Source of the DNA: an uncultured Aquimarina sp.
Lineage (GTDB): Bacteria > Bacteroidota > Bacteroidia > Flavobacteriales > Flavobacteriaceae
Assembly (NCBI GenBank): GCA_947496555.1
Contig: CANMDH010000032.1
Span: 1-64,000, forward strand
Direction of reading: 5' to 3'
DNA length: 64,000 nucleotides
The position numbers and the translations under genes were made by a program. Positions 52,688 through 61,757 of this stretch are shown one piece after another (the first letter of the stretch is position 1; every line of letters starts with the position of its first letter). The notes under the pieces were generated by a model. It did not search any database. It was not told where the DNA came from and was given only the letters and a program-made list of their open reading frames with translations.

Positions 52688-55600
52688 CTACTTATTTTCG
52701 ATCCACTTTCTGGCGTTTACAAATGCTTCTATCCAGGGGGATACTTCATCACGTCTACCTTTAGGATAGTGAGCCCAGTTCCATTGAAAAATAGAACGTT
52801 CGATATGCGGCATCATCACCAAGTGACGTCCCGTTTTATCACTCATCATAGCAGTATTGTAATCAGATCCATTTGGATTGGCCGGGTACTCCCGATATCC
52901 GTATTTTGCAACAATGCTATAGTGATCCTCAGGAAGCGGAAGATTGAACTTTCCTTCTCCATGAGAAATCCAAACACCTAATGTACTTCCTGCCAACGTT
53001 GATAACATCACCGAGTTATTCTCTTGTATTTTAACCGAAGTAAATCCACTTTCGTGTTTATGAGACTCATTATGAATAAGTTTACCGTGTACTTTGTGTT
53101 CTGGGTTAATAACTTCAAGTTCCATAAACAATTGGCAACCGTTGCAAATCCCAACAGAAAGGGTATCTTCTCGTTTGAAGAAGTTTTTAAGTGCTGTATT
53201 TGCCTTTTCATTATATAAAAAGGCTCCGGCCCATCCTTTGGCAGAACCTAAAACATCACTATTAGAAAAACCACCAACTGCACCAATAAATTGAATATCT
53301 TCTAGCGTTTCTCTACCAGAAATCAAATCGGTCATGTGCACATCTTTTACATCAAAACCGGCCAGATACATTGCATTGGCCATTTCGCGTTCAGAATTGC
53401 TTCCTTTTTCACGAATAATAGCAGCTTTCGGCCTGGGTGTTGAGTCATCGAACAAAGGTTTTCTTCCCATAAAATGGATGGGAAATTCAAACTGCAAAGG
53501 CTGCTTTGCGAAATTTTCAAACCTGTCATTGGCTAAATTATTGGCTGTTTGTTTTTGATCTAACAAATATGATGTTTTGTACCAGGTGTTTCTTAATTCT
53601 TCAATATTTAAATTGAAAGAATCATCTACATTTTTAATCGATAGGATATTACCTTCTTTTGCTTTTCCTATGTTGAAAAATTGAATGTCGTTTTCTTCTA
53701 GAACAGATTCAATATCTGAATTAAGAGCACTTTGAAAAACAATTCCACAATTTTCGGCAAATAATAACTTTATAGAATCTGATTCTTTAATGTTTGTAAG
53801 ATCCAATTGAGCGCCAAGGTTCACCTCTGCAAAACACAATTCTAAAAGTGTTGTGATTAATCCACCAGATGCAACATCATGACCGGCTACGATCTTATTT
53901 TTTCTAATCTGATCTTGAATAACATTGAAGGTCTTTTTAAAAGTATTCGCATCATTTATGGTTGGTGCTTCAGACCCAATTTTGTTTACTGTTTGTGCAA
54001 ATGAAGAACCTCCTAATTTGTGTTTGTCATTGGAAAGGTTAATGTAGTAGATATCTCCACCATTTTTTTGTAATACGGGCTCTACTACCTTGTTAATGTC
54101 ATCGCAATTGGCGGCAGCCGAAATAATTACGGTACCTGGAGCTATAACTTCTTCATTAGGATATTTTTGTTTCATCGATAAAGAGTCTTTACCCGTTGGA
54201 ACATTAATTCCTAAATCAATTGCAAAATCCGAAATGGCTTTTACCGCTTTATACAATCGCGCATCTTCCCCTTCATTTTTACAAGGCCACATCCAATTGG
54301 CAGATAATGAAACAGATTTCAATCCATCCTTAAGTGGTGCCCAGACAATATTGGTTAGTGCTTCGGCAATAGAATTTTTACTTCCCGCTTGAGAATCTAT
54401 CAATCCAGAAATAGGGGAGTGGCCAATACTGGTGGCAATACCTTCAGCGCTCGTATAATCCAACGCCATTACGCCACAATTATTTAATGGTAATTGTAAA
54501 GGCCCTGCACATTGTTGTTTGGCAACACGACCACCTACGCAACGATCTACTTTGTTGGTAAGCCAGTCTTTACAGGCAACAGCCTCTAATTGTAGTACTT
54601 GTTCAAGATATTTCTGGAAATCACTTACAGAATAACTAAGATCATCATAATTACGAGAGATTGTTTGATCTTTCATGATGGTTTTAGGAGAACTGCCAAA
54701 CATATCTTCTAGGGCAAGATCCATTGGTTTGTCTCCTTTGGTTTTTGACTCGAAAGTAAAGCGATGATCTCCTGTTACATCACCTACCTGATACATTGGT
54801 GAACGCTCACGCGCTGCAATACGCTCTAAGGTATCTATATCTTTTTGCCCAATAACTAATCCCATACGCTCCTGCGACTCGTTGCCAATAATTTCTTTTG
54901 CTGAAAGAGTGGGGTCCCCAACCGGCAACTTATCAAGATCAATTTTTCCACCAGTTTCTTCTACCAATTCTGAAAGGCAATTAAGGTGCCCACCAGCTCC
55001 ATGGTCATGGATAGAGACTATGGTGTTTTCTTTACTCTCTATCATACCACGTATGGCATTAGCGGCACGTTTTTGCATTTCTGGGTTAGAACGTTGTATA
55101 GCATTTAACTCAATACCACTACTAAATTCTCCTGTGTCGGCAGAGGATACTGCAGCACCTCCCATACCAATACGATAATTTTCACCACCTAGAATGACTA
55201 TTTTATCTCCTTTTTCTGGCGTTGCTTTTATGGCTTGATCTGCTTTTCCATAGCCTATACCACCGGCTTGCATGATTACTTTGTCAAATCCCAGTTTACG
55301 TGCAGTTCCACTTAGCCCGTTGGAGTGTTCTTCATGTTCAAACGTAAGTACAGACCCAGTAATAAGGGGTTGTCCGAACTTGTTTCCAAAATCCGAAGCT
55401 CCGTTGGATGCCTTGATTAGAATGTCCATAGGAGTTTGGTACAACCAATTTCTTTCACTCATAGCATGTTCCCAAGGGCGATTTTCTTCTAATCTCGAAT
55501 AGGAAGTCATATATACCGCAGTACCAGCAAGTGGTAGAGAGCCTTTTCCACCGGCAAGGCGATCTCTAATCTCGCCTCCAGAGCCTGTTGCAGCCCCGTT

Positions 55601-56410
55601 AAAGGGTTCTACAGTTGTTGGAAAGTTATGCGTTTCAGCTTTAAGTGAAATTACACTGTTGAACTCTTTCTCTTCATAAAAATCAGGCTTATCTGCTGTT
55701 TTTGGAGCAAATTGTGTTGCTTTTGGTCCTTTTATAAAGGCAACATTATCTTTATATGCAGAAACAATATCGTTAGGGTTCGTTTCCGAAGTTTTTTTGA
55801 TTAATTTGAATAACGAAGTAGGTTTTTCTTCTCCATCAATTATAAAAGTACCATTGAATATTTTGTGACGGCAATGTTCTGAATTCACTTGGGAAAAACC
55901 AAACACTTCAGAATCAGTAAGTTTTCTACCGATTTTTTTGCTTATCCCTTCAAGATATGCTATTTCGTCATTGCTTAGTGCAAGTCCTTCGCTAGCATTA
56001 TAGGCCGCAATATCGTCAATTTCAAGAATGGGTTCTGGCTCAATGTCTATGGTATTAATATCCTGATTTAGGCTATCATATTTTTGAGAAAGCATAGGGT
56101 CAAAATCCGTAAAGTCTTTGGATACAGATTTGAACTCTTCAATTCTAACAATCCCCTCGATTCCCATATTCTGGGTGATTTCAACAGCATTGGTACTCCA
56201 GGGAGTGATCATCGCGGCACGCGGACCAACAAAAAAAGCGTCAATAGACGCCGTAGATAGTTGAGGTTGGTTGCCAAATAACCAAATGAGTTTTTTAATG
56301 TTTTCCTGAGATATTTCTTGATTGGTTTGAACGGCAAATACGTTCTCGTTTTGGTTTCCGAAGAAGTGAATCATACTTCGATTATTTGTGTTGATTTTAA
56401 TAAGTGGCAA
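52688..56410 (-). CDS. purL: Phosphoribosylformylglycinamidine synthase
   Basis: A 1240-residue large-type FGAM synthase for the fourth step of purine synthesis: FGAR, ATP and glutamine give FGAM. The N-terminal domain is followed by two AIRS-like halves (KAETHNFPTTVEPFNGAATGSGGEIRD and a second with GINVPTGKDSLSMKQKYP) and a C-terminal glutamine amidotransferase with GICNGCQLFME (catalytic Cys) and a later His in MPHIERS. The single-chain form is typical of Bacteroidota and Proteobacteria. Flanking genes are unrelated. Confidence 0.96.
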   Translation of the reverse strand: MPLIKINTNNRSMIHFFGNQNENVFAVQTNQEISQENIKKLIWLFGNQPQLSTASIDAFFVGPRAAMITPWSTNAVEITQNMGIEGIVRIEEFKSVSKDFTDFDPMLSQKYDSLNQDINTIDIEPEPILEIDDIAAYNASEGLALSNDEIAYLEGISKKIGRKLTDSEVFGFSQVNSEHCRHKIFNGTFIIDGEEKPTSLFKLIKKTSETNPNDIVSAYKDNVAFIKGPKATQFAPKTADKPDFYEEKEFNSVISLKAETHNFPTTVEPFNGAATGSGGEIRDRLAGGKGSLPLAGTAVYMTSYSRLEENRPWEHAMSERNWLYQTPMDILIKASNGASDFGNKFGQPLITGSVLTFEHEEHSNGLSGTARKLGFDKVIMQAGGIGYGKADQAIKATPEKGDKIVILGGENYRIGMGGAAVSSADTGEFSSGIELNAIQRSNPEMQKRAANAIRGMIESKENTIVSIHDHGAGGHLNCLSELVEETGGKIDLDKLPVGDPTLSAKEIIGNESQERMGLVIGQKDIDTLERIAARERSPMYQVGDVTGDHRFTFESKTKGDKPMDLALEDMFGSSPKTIMKDQTISRNYDDLSYSVSDFQKYLEQVLQLEAVACKDWLTNKVDRCVGGRVAKQQCAGPLQLPLNNCGVMALDYTSAEGIATSIGHSPISGLIDSQAGSKNSIAEALTNIVWAPLKDGLKSVSLSANWMWPCKNEGEDARLYKAVKAISDFAIDLGINVPTGKDSLSMKQKYPNEEVIAPGTVIISAAANCDDINKVVEPVLQKNGGDIYYINLSNDKHKLGGSSFAQTVNKIGSEAPTINDANTFKKTFNVIQDQIRKNKIVAGHDVASGGLITTLLELCFAEVNLGAQLDLTNIKESDSIKLLFAENCGIVFQSALNSDIESVLEENDIQFFNIGKAKEGNILSIKNVDDSFNLNIEELRNTWYKTSYLLDQKQTANNLANDRFENFAKQPLQFEFPIHFMGRKPLFDDSTPRPKAAIIREKGSNSEREMANAMYLAGFDVKDVHMTDLISGRETLEDIQFIGAVGGFSNSDVLGSAKGWAGAFLYNEKANTALKNFFKREDTLSVGICNGCQLFMELEVINPEHKVHGKLIHNESHKHESGFTSVKIQENNSVMLSTLAGSTLGVWISHGEGKFNLPLPEDHYSIVAKYGYREYPANPNGSDYNTAMMSDKTGRHLVMMPHIERSIFQWNWAHYPKGRRDEVSPWIEAFVNARKWIENK

Positions 56411-56491
56411 ATTTACTATTTTCTATATAAAGAATAGCATAAAATTTAAATTGAATCATAGAGTTATTCACCACATTTTAAACAATACGGT

Positions 56492-57703
56492 TTATGCCTT
56501 TTTTTCTAGCAAAGCCATATAAAAACCGTCAAATCCTGATTGATGGGATAATATCTTCTTATCCTTTAGTAATGTAAAATCTTTCCCAACTTCGTTTAAA
56601 AGGAATTTAGTTACTTGCTCTTGATTCTCTGAAGGTAAAATCGAGCAGGTAGCATATACTAATTTGCCACCTGGTTTTACCATTTTTGAATAACGCTCTA
56701 GTATTTCTGATTGTGTTTTTCTGATATTGTCTAAAAATTCGGGTTGTAATTTCCATTTGGCATCCGGATTTCGACTTAGAACACCCAAACCACTACAAGG
56801 AGCATCAATTAATACTCGATCTGCTTTACCATATAGTTTTTTGATATCCTTGGTACTTTCTATCACTCTTGGTTCGATATTATGAGCTCCGGCTCTACGC
56901 GCCCTTCTTTTTAACTCTTTAAGTTTATTGCCATAAATATCCATGGCGATGATTTGTCCTTTATTTTGCATCAGAGCGGCTAGATGCAGCGTTTTGCCAC
57001 CGGCACCGGCGCAAGTATCTACAACACGTTGACCTGGTTGTACTTCTAGAAAATCGGCCACTAATTGTGAAGAAGCATCTTGAACTTCAAATAAACCTTT
57101 TTTAAAAGCTTCGGTACTAAAAACATTAGCTCTCTCTACAAGTTGAAGTGCTTCAGGATATCCTTTGATAAATTCGGTATCAATATTTTCATCTTCGAGC
57201 ACTCCTCTTAATTTATCTCTTGATGTTTTTAGTGTATTTGCTCGTAGAATTACAGGAGCTTGTTGATTTAATGCACTTATTTCTTTATCCCAGTTTTTTC
57301 CTAATTCTTTTTCACCTAACTCATCCAACCAATCTGGAATAGACTCTTTAAATTTTCTGATTTTGCTTAGCTCGTCAAAACGCCCTTTAATACGTCGGGT
57401 GGGAGTGGGGCCAATTTGTTTCCAATCGGGTAACGAAATTCCTCGTAACGTAGCCCAAACAGCAAAGATTCTCCATAGGTTTTCTCTAGAAAAAGGTTCT
57501 TTTACCTCTGCAATTTCGACGTACAGGCGTTTCCACCTTACGATTTCATATACGGTCTCCGCGACAAAACTTCTATCTCGCGAACCCCATCTTTTATCGC
57601 GTTTTAGTAATTTTTGTACCACCTTATCGGCATAGTCTCCTTCATTGAATATTTTATGCAATCCATCGATAACAGCAAAGACAAGGTTTCTGTGTAAGCG
57701 CAT
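56492..57703 (-). CDS. RsmB/NSUN-family rRNA cytosine-C5 methyltransferase
   Basis: A 403-residue protein. Residues 1-130 form a NusB-like RNA-binding region. The methyltransferase domain has VDTCAGAGGKTLHLA (SAM loop), LIDAPCSGLGVLSRNPDAKW (motif IV Cys) and LVYATCSILPSENQ (motif VI catalytic Cys). It methylates C5 of a cytosine in rRNA, most likely 16S position equivalent to RsmB target, from SAM. Length fits the family. Confidence 0.9.
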   Translation of the reverse strand: MRLHRNLVFAVIDGLHKIFNEGDYADKVVQKLLKRDKRWGSRDRSFVAETVYEIVRWKRLYVEIAEVKEPFSRENLWRIFAVWATLRGISLPDWKQIGPTPTRRIKGRFDELSKIRKFKESIPDWLDELGEKELGKNWDKEISALNQQAPVILRANTLKTSRDKLRGVLEDENIDTEFIKGYPEALQLVERANVFSTEAFKKGLFEVQDASSQLVADFLEVQPGQRVVDTCAGAGGKTLHLAALMQNKGQIIAMDIYGNKLKELKRRARRAGAHNIEPRVIESTKDIKKLYGKADRVLIDAPCSGLGVLSRNPDAKWKLQPEFLDNIRKTQSEILERYSKMVKPGGKLVYATCSILPSENQEQVTKFLLNEVGKDFTLLKDKKILSHQSGFDGFYMALLEKKA

Positions 57704-57779
57704 TGTATTATTTTTTTAGGTCTGCAAAGGTAGACCTTTGTTACCAAATACGGTTATATTTGAGGATAATTATTACATA

Positions 57780-58844
57780 ATGAGACTTGTACTTATACTA
57801 TTGCTTTGTTTCACCGTAACCTTTTGCAAAAAGGAAGAAAAGAGTAGGTTATATAATTTCTCTAGCATTAATATTGAAGTAGTCTGGAAAGACTCTATGA
57901 GCATACGAGCAATAGAAATATATAACGACACCTTACTTGGGTTTGGATATAATAAAGGATATGGTTTCATTAATCTTAAAACCAAAGAAAGATTTATCAG
58001 CACTTTTGAAATACAGGATAGCCTTGAAAAAAAGAAAAATTGGATCGCAGAGCAACGAGCTGTGAGTTTTACGAATAACTCCTTTTTTACTTTGGGAATT
58101 GGTTCTCCCGCTAGATTACGGAAGGTCAATTTGCAGAATAACGAAGAAAAAATTGTGTATACCGAAGATCATGAAAAAGCATTTTATGATGCCATGATTT
58201 TTTGGAATGATACTGAAGGAATTGCCATGGGTGATCCAACAGATGATTGTTTATCCATTATTATTACTAGGGATGGCGGAGAAACCTGGGAAAAAGTTTC
58301 CTGCGATCTTGTTCCTAAAACAATAGATGGAGAGGCAGCCTTTGCAGCAAGTAATGGGAATATAGCAGTAATAGGAGATCGTACTTGGATTATTTCTGGA
58401 GGAATGAAATCCAGAGTGTTTTACTCTCCTGATAAAGGAGAAACCTGGGAAGTTTTTGATACACCAATAGTACAAGGAACTTCTACTTCGGGAGGATATT
58501 CGATTCATTTTTATGATAGAGATCACGGTATTATTTACGGGGGTGATTATACAAAGCCAAAAGATAATACAGCTAATAAAGCTGTAACTACCGATGGCGG
58601 TAAAACCTGACAATTAATTTCCAATGATTTTGGTCCAGGTTATAAAAGTTGTGTTCGTTTTATTCCTAATAGTAAAGGTAAAGGAATAGTTGCTGTTGGT
58701 TTTACTGGGATTTCTATTTCAAATGATTCAGGTGGCTCTTGGAAAGAGATTAGTAAAGAAGGGTTTTATACCTTAAGATTCTTGAATGATAGCACGGCAA
58801 TAGCTGCGGGTAAAGAAAGAATTGCAAGATTGTCTTTTAAATAA
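57780..58844 (+). pseudogene. YCF48/sialidase-like repeat lipoprotein broken by one stop codon
   Basis: Reads as one 355-codon gene from ATG 57780 (lipoprotein signal ending FTVTFC) to TAA 58844, interrupted by TGA at 58608-58610. The repeats IIITRDGGETWEKV, FYSPDKGETWEVF and SISNDSGGSWKEIS are of the YCF48/BNR type. At the stop the frame reads TTDGGKT-stop, where the repeat calls for Trp, so a single TGG to TGA change explains it. Downstream the frame continues with intact protein sequence (QLISNDFGPGYKSCVRF). Either a recent pseudogene or a sequencing error. Upstream TTG 57738 is not a credible start. Confidence 0.85.
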
Positions 58845-59015
58845 AAAAGAGGCTTTCGAAAAACTCCCTGCTCTGTCATTTCGAGCGGAGTCGAGAAATA
58901 ATTGCTGTTGATTTTCAATACATTTTCGCCTAAGCCTGTCCTGAGCCCAGTCTAAGGGCTCAATTTTACAGCATCGTAAATTCATACTTTTTAGACGGTC
59001 TATTGATGTTTACTT
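58845..59015. repeat. Intergenic region with common flavobacterial repeats
   Basis: Contains CATTTCGAGCGGAGTCGAG and CCTGTCCTGAGCCCAGTC followed by AAGGGCTCA, extragenic palindromic fragments of the kind found in many flavobacterial genomes. No gene. It separates converging transcription units. Confidence 0.5.
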
Positions 59016-59471
59016 TTAATTATTTCTTCTATTGCGCCATTGCTTAAAACGTTCTAACAATCTTTTATTGAAATCGTTTTCTGCTTTTATGAGGCGAAGA
59101 ATCTTTTTATTGGACAGGACAGTTTGTAAATCTTTAATGAGCGTTTTTCTGGCTTGGGTTTTTTGGGTTTCTGCCTCCAAGTAATTATTTAAAAACTCTC
59201 CAGCTTGTCGATCGCTAAGCCCATTAGGTCCTTCATTTGCATCCTTAAGAGCTCTGATAAGCTTGCGCTCTTCTTTTTTAAGCTTTTCTAATGTTTCTTC
59301 GTGAGTGTTGTATATTGGCCAAAATTGCTGAGCTTCCTTACTGCTTAAACTCAATTGCTCGGTAATGTAAGCCACTTTGAATGCTTTTATCTTTTCTCCC
59401 GCAGGTTTCTGACCTATTGCATTTAGGGATATAAAAGCTAAACATGTAAATAGTAGTATCTTTTTCATCAA
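59016..59471 (-). CDS. Exported sigma-factor-associated protein (Spy/CpxP-like helical)
   Basis: A 151-residue exported protein (signal to LNAIGQ). The mature part is helical and charged: AYITEQLSLSSKEAQQFWPIYN, then EETLEKLKKEERKLIRALKD and RKTLIKDLQTVLSNKKILRLI. This is the pattern of small periplasmic proteins placed after ECF sigma factor genes in flavobacteria. Probably a sensor or chaperone of envelope stress; not proven. It is the last gene of the sigma operon. Confidence 0.75.
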   Translation of the reverse strand: MMKKILLFTCLAFISLNAIGQKPAGEKIKAFKVAYITEQLSLSSKEAQQFWPIYNTHEETLEKLKKEERKLIRALKDANEGPNGLSDRQAGEFLNNYLEAETQKTQARKTLIKDLQTVLSNKKILRLIKAENDFNKRLLERFKQWRNRRNN

Positions 59472-59524
59472 TTTTAATTTTTATAATCGTTTCATTTGGA
59501 TATAAAATACCCGCATCATTCATT

Positions 59525-60181
59525 TTAATCAGTAAACATGATTTCGTTTGCCAAATCCGTGTCGGATAAATATTCTAATAGTTCCTCGTCAGAAATTGGT
59601 TTTTCTTCAAAAAAATCAGAATAGCTCGTTTCTTCATCTATTAACGAGGCCATATCCTCATTACTCAATTCAATATTTCCTTCGGCAAAATAATCTTGAA
59701 TAACCGCCAATTCTATATCTTCAATCCCATTACCTTTAAGAAGGTCATTATCTTTATTAATGGATATCGAAATAATAATAGCAATCATTGCGGCTATTCC
59801 TGAAACATACAAAATGTTACGTCTAGAAAACAAGGAAACTATTTTACCTTTTTCTGGAGTATCTTCTGTTTTCAATTTCTGCGTAAGATTCTCTTCCAGG
59901 GAATTGAAATAACCTTCAGGGACTTTAAATCCTGATTCGATTTTATTTTCAGCAATATTCTCTTCGTGATTTTCGATTTGCAAAGTATCCATTAATCGCT
60001 TTTCGAAATTTTCAAAGTAATTATCAGGAGTTTTAAAACCAGATGTTATATCACTATTAAGAGTGTTTTTTTTCTGATCATCTCTTTCTAATTGACCCAT
60101 TAATTTCTTTCCGAAGTTCTCGAAGTAATTATTAGGAGTTTTAAAACCACTATTGCTCTTATGTTTATTATCTTTTTTCAC
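59525..60181 (-). CDS. Membrane protein, probable anti-sigma partner, with triple repeat
   Basis: A 218-residue single-span protein. The N-terminal cytosolic part is three tandem copies of about 40 residues, each starting with SGFK(T/V)P, an N/DNYFENF or GYFNSLE block and a KKLMGQLE-type helix. A membrane span follows (ISGIAAMIAIIISISI near 133-148), and an acidic tail (DEETSYSDFFEEKP, ending LANEIMFTD). It lies 31 bp behind the ECF sigma gene; anti-sigma role is inferred from position and topology. Confidence 0.75.
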   Translation of the reverse strand: MKKDNKHKSNSGFKTPNNYFENFGKKLMGQLERDDQKKNTLNSDITSGFKTPDNYFENFEKRLMDTLQIENHEENIAENKIESGFKVPEGYFNSLEENLTQKLKTEDTPEKGKIVSLFSRRNILYVSGIAAMIAIIISISINKDNDLLKGNGIEDIELAVIQDYFAEGNIELSNEDMASLIDEETSYSDFFEEKPISDEELLEYLSDTDLANEIMFTD

Positions 60182-60212
60182 TATTAATAAGACTTATCAA
60201 ATGTAAAAAGGT

Positions 60213-60764
60213 TTAATCTTGTTTTAAAAATTCTTCTATTTTTTTTGAAGCCAAATGATAAGAAGCTTTGAGGGCTCCTTCACTAGTATCCAAAATTTCA
60301 GACATTTCTTTATATTTTAATTCCTGGAAATACTTCATATTAAACACCTGCTGTTGTTTTTGAGGTAATGTAGCAATAGCTTTTTGGAGTTTCATTTGCA
60401 TTTGATCTCCCTCATAATAGACGTCTGCTTCAAGGTTCTCTACAAGTTGCATACTTAGTTCCTGACTGGTAATGTTATATTTTTTTGCTTTTTGGTTAAG
60501 AAAGGTAATAGATTCGTTGGTCGCAATTCTATATAACCAGGAATAAAGTTTGCTATCCCCTTTAAATTTTTTTATGTTTTTATATACTTTAATGAATACA
60601 TTTTGTAAAATATCATCGGTATCATCGTGGTTTTTGACCATGTTTCGTATATGCCAGTACAAACGTTGCTGATACAAGGAGACTAATTCACTAAAAGCTG
60701 AATTGACATCTTTGTCGGACTGCAGAGAGGTGAGTAGGCGTTCTTCTTCTTTAGTAATATTCAA
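60213..60764 (-). CDS. ECF RNA polymerase sigma factor
   Basis: A 183-residue sigma-70 family protein with regions 2 and 4 only. Region 2: ILQNVFIKVYKNIKKFKGDSKLYSWLYRIATNESITFLNQ (in parts). Region 4: LPQKQQQVFNMKYFQELKYKEMSEILDTSEGALKASYH. It heads a three-gene - strand unit with the membrane protein and the exported helical protein. Probably controls an envelope-related regulon and its own operon. Confidence 0.93.
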   Translation of the reverse strand: MNITKEEERLLTSLQSDKDVNSAFSELVSLYQQRLYWHIRNMVKNHDDTDDILQNVFIKVYKNIKKFKGDSKLYSWLYRIATNESITFLNQKAKKYNITSQELSMQLVENLEADVYYEGDQMQMKLQKAIATLPQKQQQVFNMKYFQELKYKEMSEILDTSEGALKASYHLASKKIEEFLKQD

Positions 60765-60947
60765 CGGTAGTTATATTTATAGTTAAGGGTTAAAATGTAT
60801 TCCCCTGACATATAGGACTAATTTACACAAAAAAGGTTTAATGCATCGAAAAATAATATAAATCATTATTATTTGTAAGAATTTTGTAGGAAGAATAGTT
60901 AAATTTGATGTTTATTTACATTTTTAATAGATAAAATACACTTTTTG

Positions 60948-60979
60948 TTTGGTGAATTGAAAAAATGTAGTATCTTTAC
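60948..60979 (+). promoter_or_regulatory. Promoter of small RNA copy 1
   Basis: TTTG (60948-60951), 19 nt, then TATCTTTA (60971-60978), close to the flavobacterial TTTG...TAnnTTTG consensus. The same pair with equal spacing is at 61243 and 61266 for copy 2; copy 3 has a perfect TATATTTG at 61583-61590. Confidence 0.7.
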
Positions 60980-60985
60980 ATCAGA

Positions 60986-61116
60986 ATAAAGAATTAACCC
61001 TTTCATTTCCCCCAAGATGAGAGATTTTAATAAAAGTGAGTTTTAATTTTAGAGTAAGCCCCTAAATTAAGATGATTTGTGTGAAGAGAAAGAGTGCGTT
61101 AAGCACTCTTTTTTTT
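60986..61116 (+). ncRNA. Structured small RNA, copy 1 of 3
   Basis: About 131 nt between a flavobacterial promoter and a Rho-independent terminator (AGAGTGC-GTTAA-GCACTCT plus T8, 61091-61116). Hairpin 1 CTTTCAT/ATGAGAG keeps pairing with copy 2 by a G-T wobble. Hairpin 2 is TTAATTTTAG/CTAAATTAA around AGTAAGCCC with one bulged T. Differs from copies 2 and 3 at only two positions over about 100 nt. Flavo-1-type RNA is one possible family; not confirmed. Confidence 0.8.
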
Positions 61117-61280
61117 GTCTTTATTTTTTTTGTTTATATCATTGTTAAAATTTATTATTGTAGGATAAATACTACAAATATTGTTGTTTAATGTTTTCAT
61201 ATGTGTTAAAAAGCATTTTTTTTGGATAAAATGCGTTTTTTGTTTGGTGAATTTAAAAATTGCAGTATCTTTACATCAGA

Positions 61281-61411
61281 ATAAAGAATTAACCCTTTCA
61301 TTTCCCCCAAGATGAAAGATTTTAATAAGAGTGAGTTTTAATTTTAGAGTAAGCCCCTAAATTAAGATGATTTGTGTGAAGAGAAAGAGTGCGTTAAGCA
61401 CTCTTTTTTTT
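61281..61411 (+). ncRNA. Structured small RNA, copy 2 of 3
   Basis: Same length, promoter spacing and terminator as copy 1. Hairpin 1 is the perfect CTTTCAT/ATGAAAG with a CCCCC-containing loop. Its promoter region (about 50 bp upstream) is also homologous to that of copy 1, so a unit of about 290 bp was duplicated. Confidence 0.8.
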
Positions 61412-61597
61412 GTCTATAACTTTAAGTAGTTCGCTCTGAAAGATTAGAAAACTATATTTCTTATTCAATTTATTTGTAAGAAAAATATTACAAAACTATA
61501 TACTTTATTGCTTATTTATAGATAAAATACTTTTTTTTAAGATAAAATTCGTTTTTTTCTTGTGTAATACGATTGTTTAATTTATATTTGTATCATA

Positions 61598-61727
61598 ATA
61601 TTTGAGTTTGCTCTTTCATTCTCCCCAAGATGAAAGATTTTAATAAGAGTGAGTTTTAATTTTAGAGTAAGCCCCTAAATTAAGATGATTTGTGTGAAGA
61701 GAAAGAGTGCGTTAAGCACTCTTTTTT
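61598..61727 (+). ncRNA. Structured small RNA, copy 3 of 3
   Basis: Transcribed part from CCCCAAGATGAAAG to the terminator is identical to copy 2, but the promoter region is unrelated and has a perfect TAnnTTTG box. So the RNA is conserved while control differs. Confidence 0.8.
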
Positions 61728-61757
61728 ATTTTTAAATATATGATAGTCAATAAAATG

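Noticed and set aside
58608-58610. TGA as selenocysteine or recoded Trp
   Set aside because: The expected residue is Trp, no other TGA is read through in this window, and no selenocysteine element is evident. A nonsense mutation or sequencing error is simpler.
61015-61044. Nine-codon reading frame M(R/K)DFNKSEF in each small RNA copy, as a leader peptide
   Set aside because: Its ATGAAAG is one arm of hairpin 1, no ribosome-binding sequence precedes it, and no downstream gene follows on the + strand.
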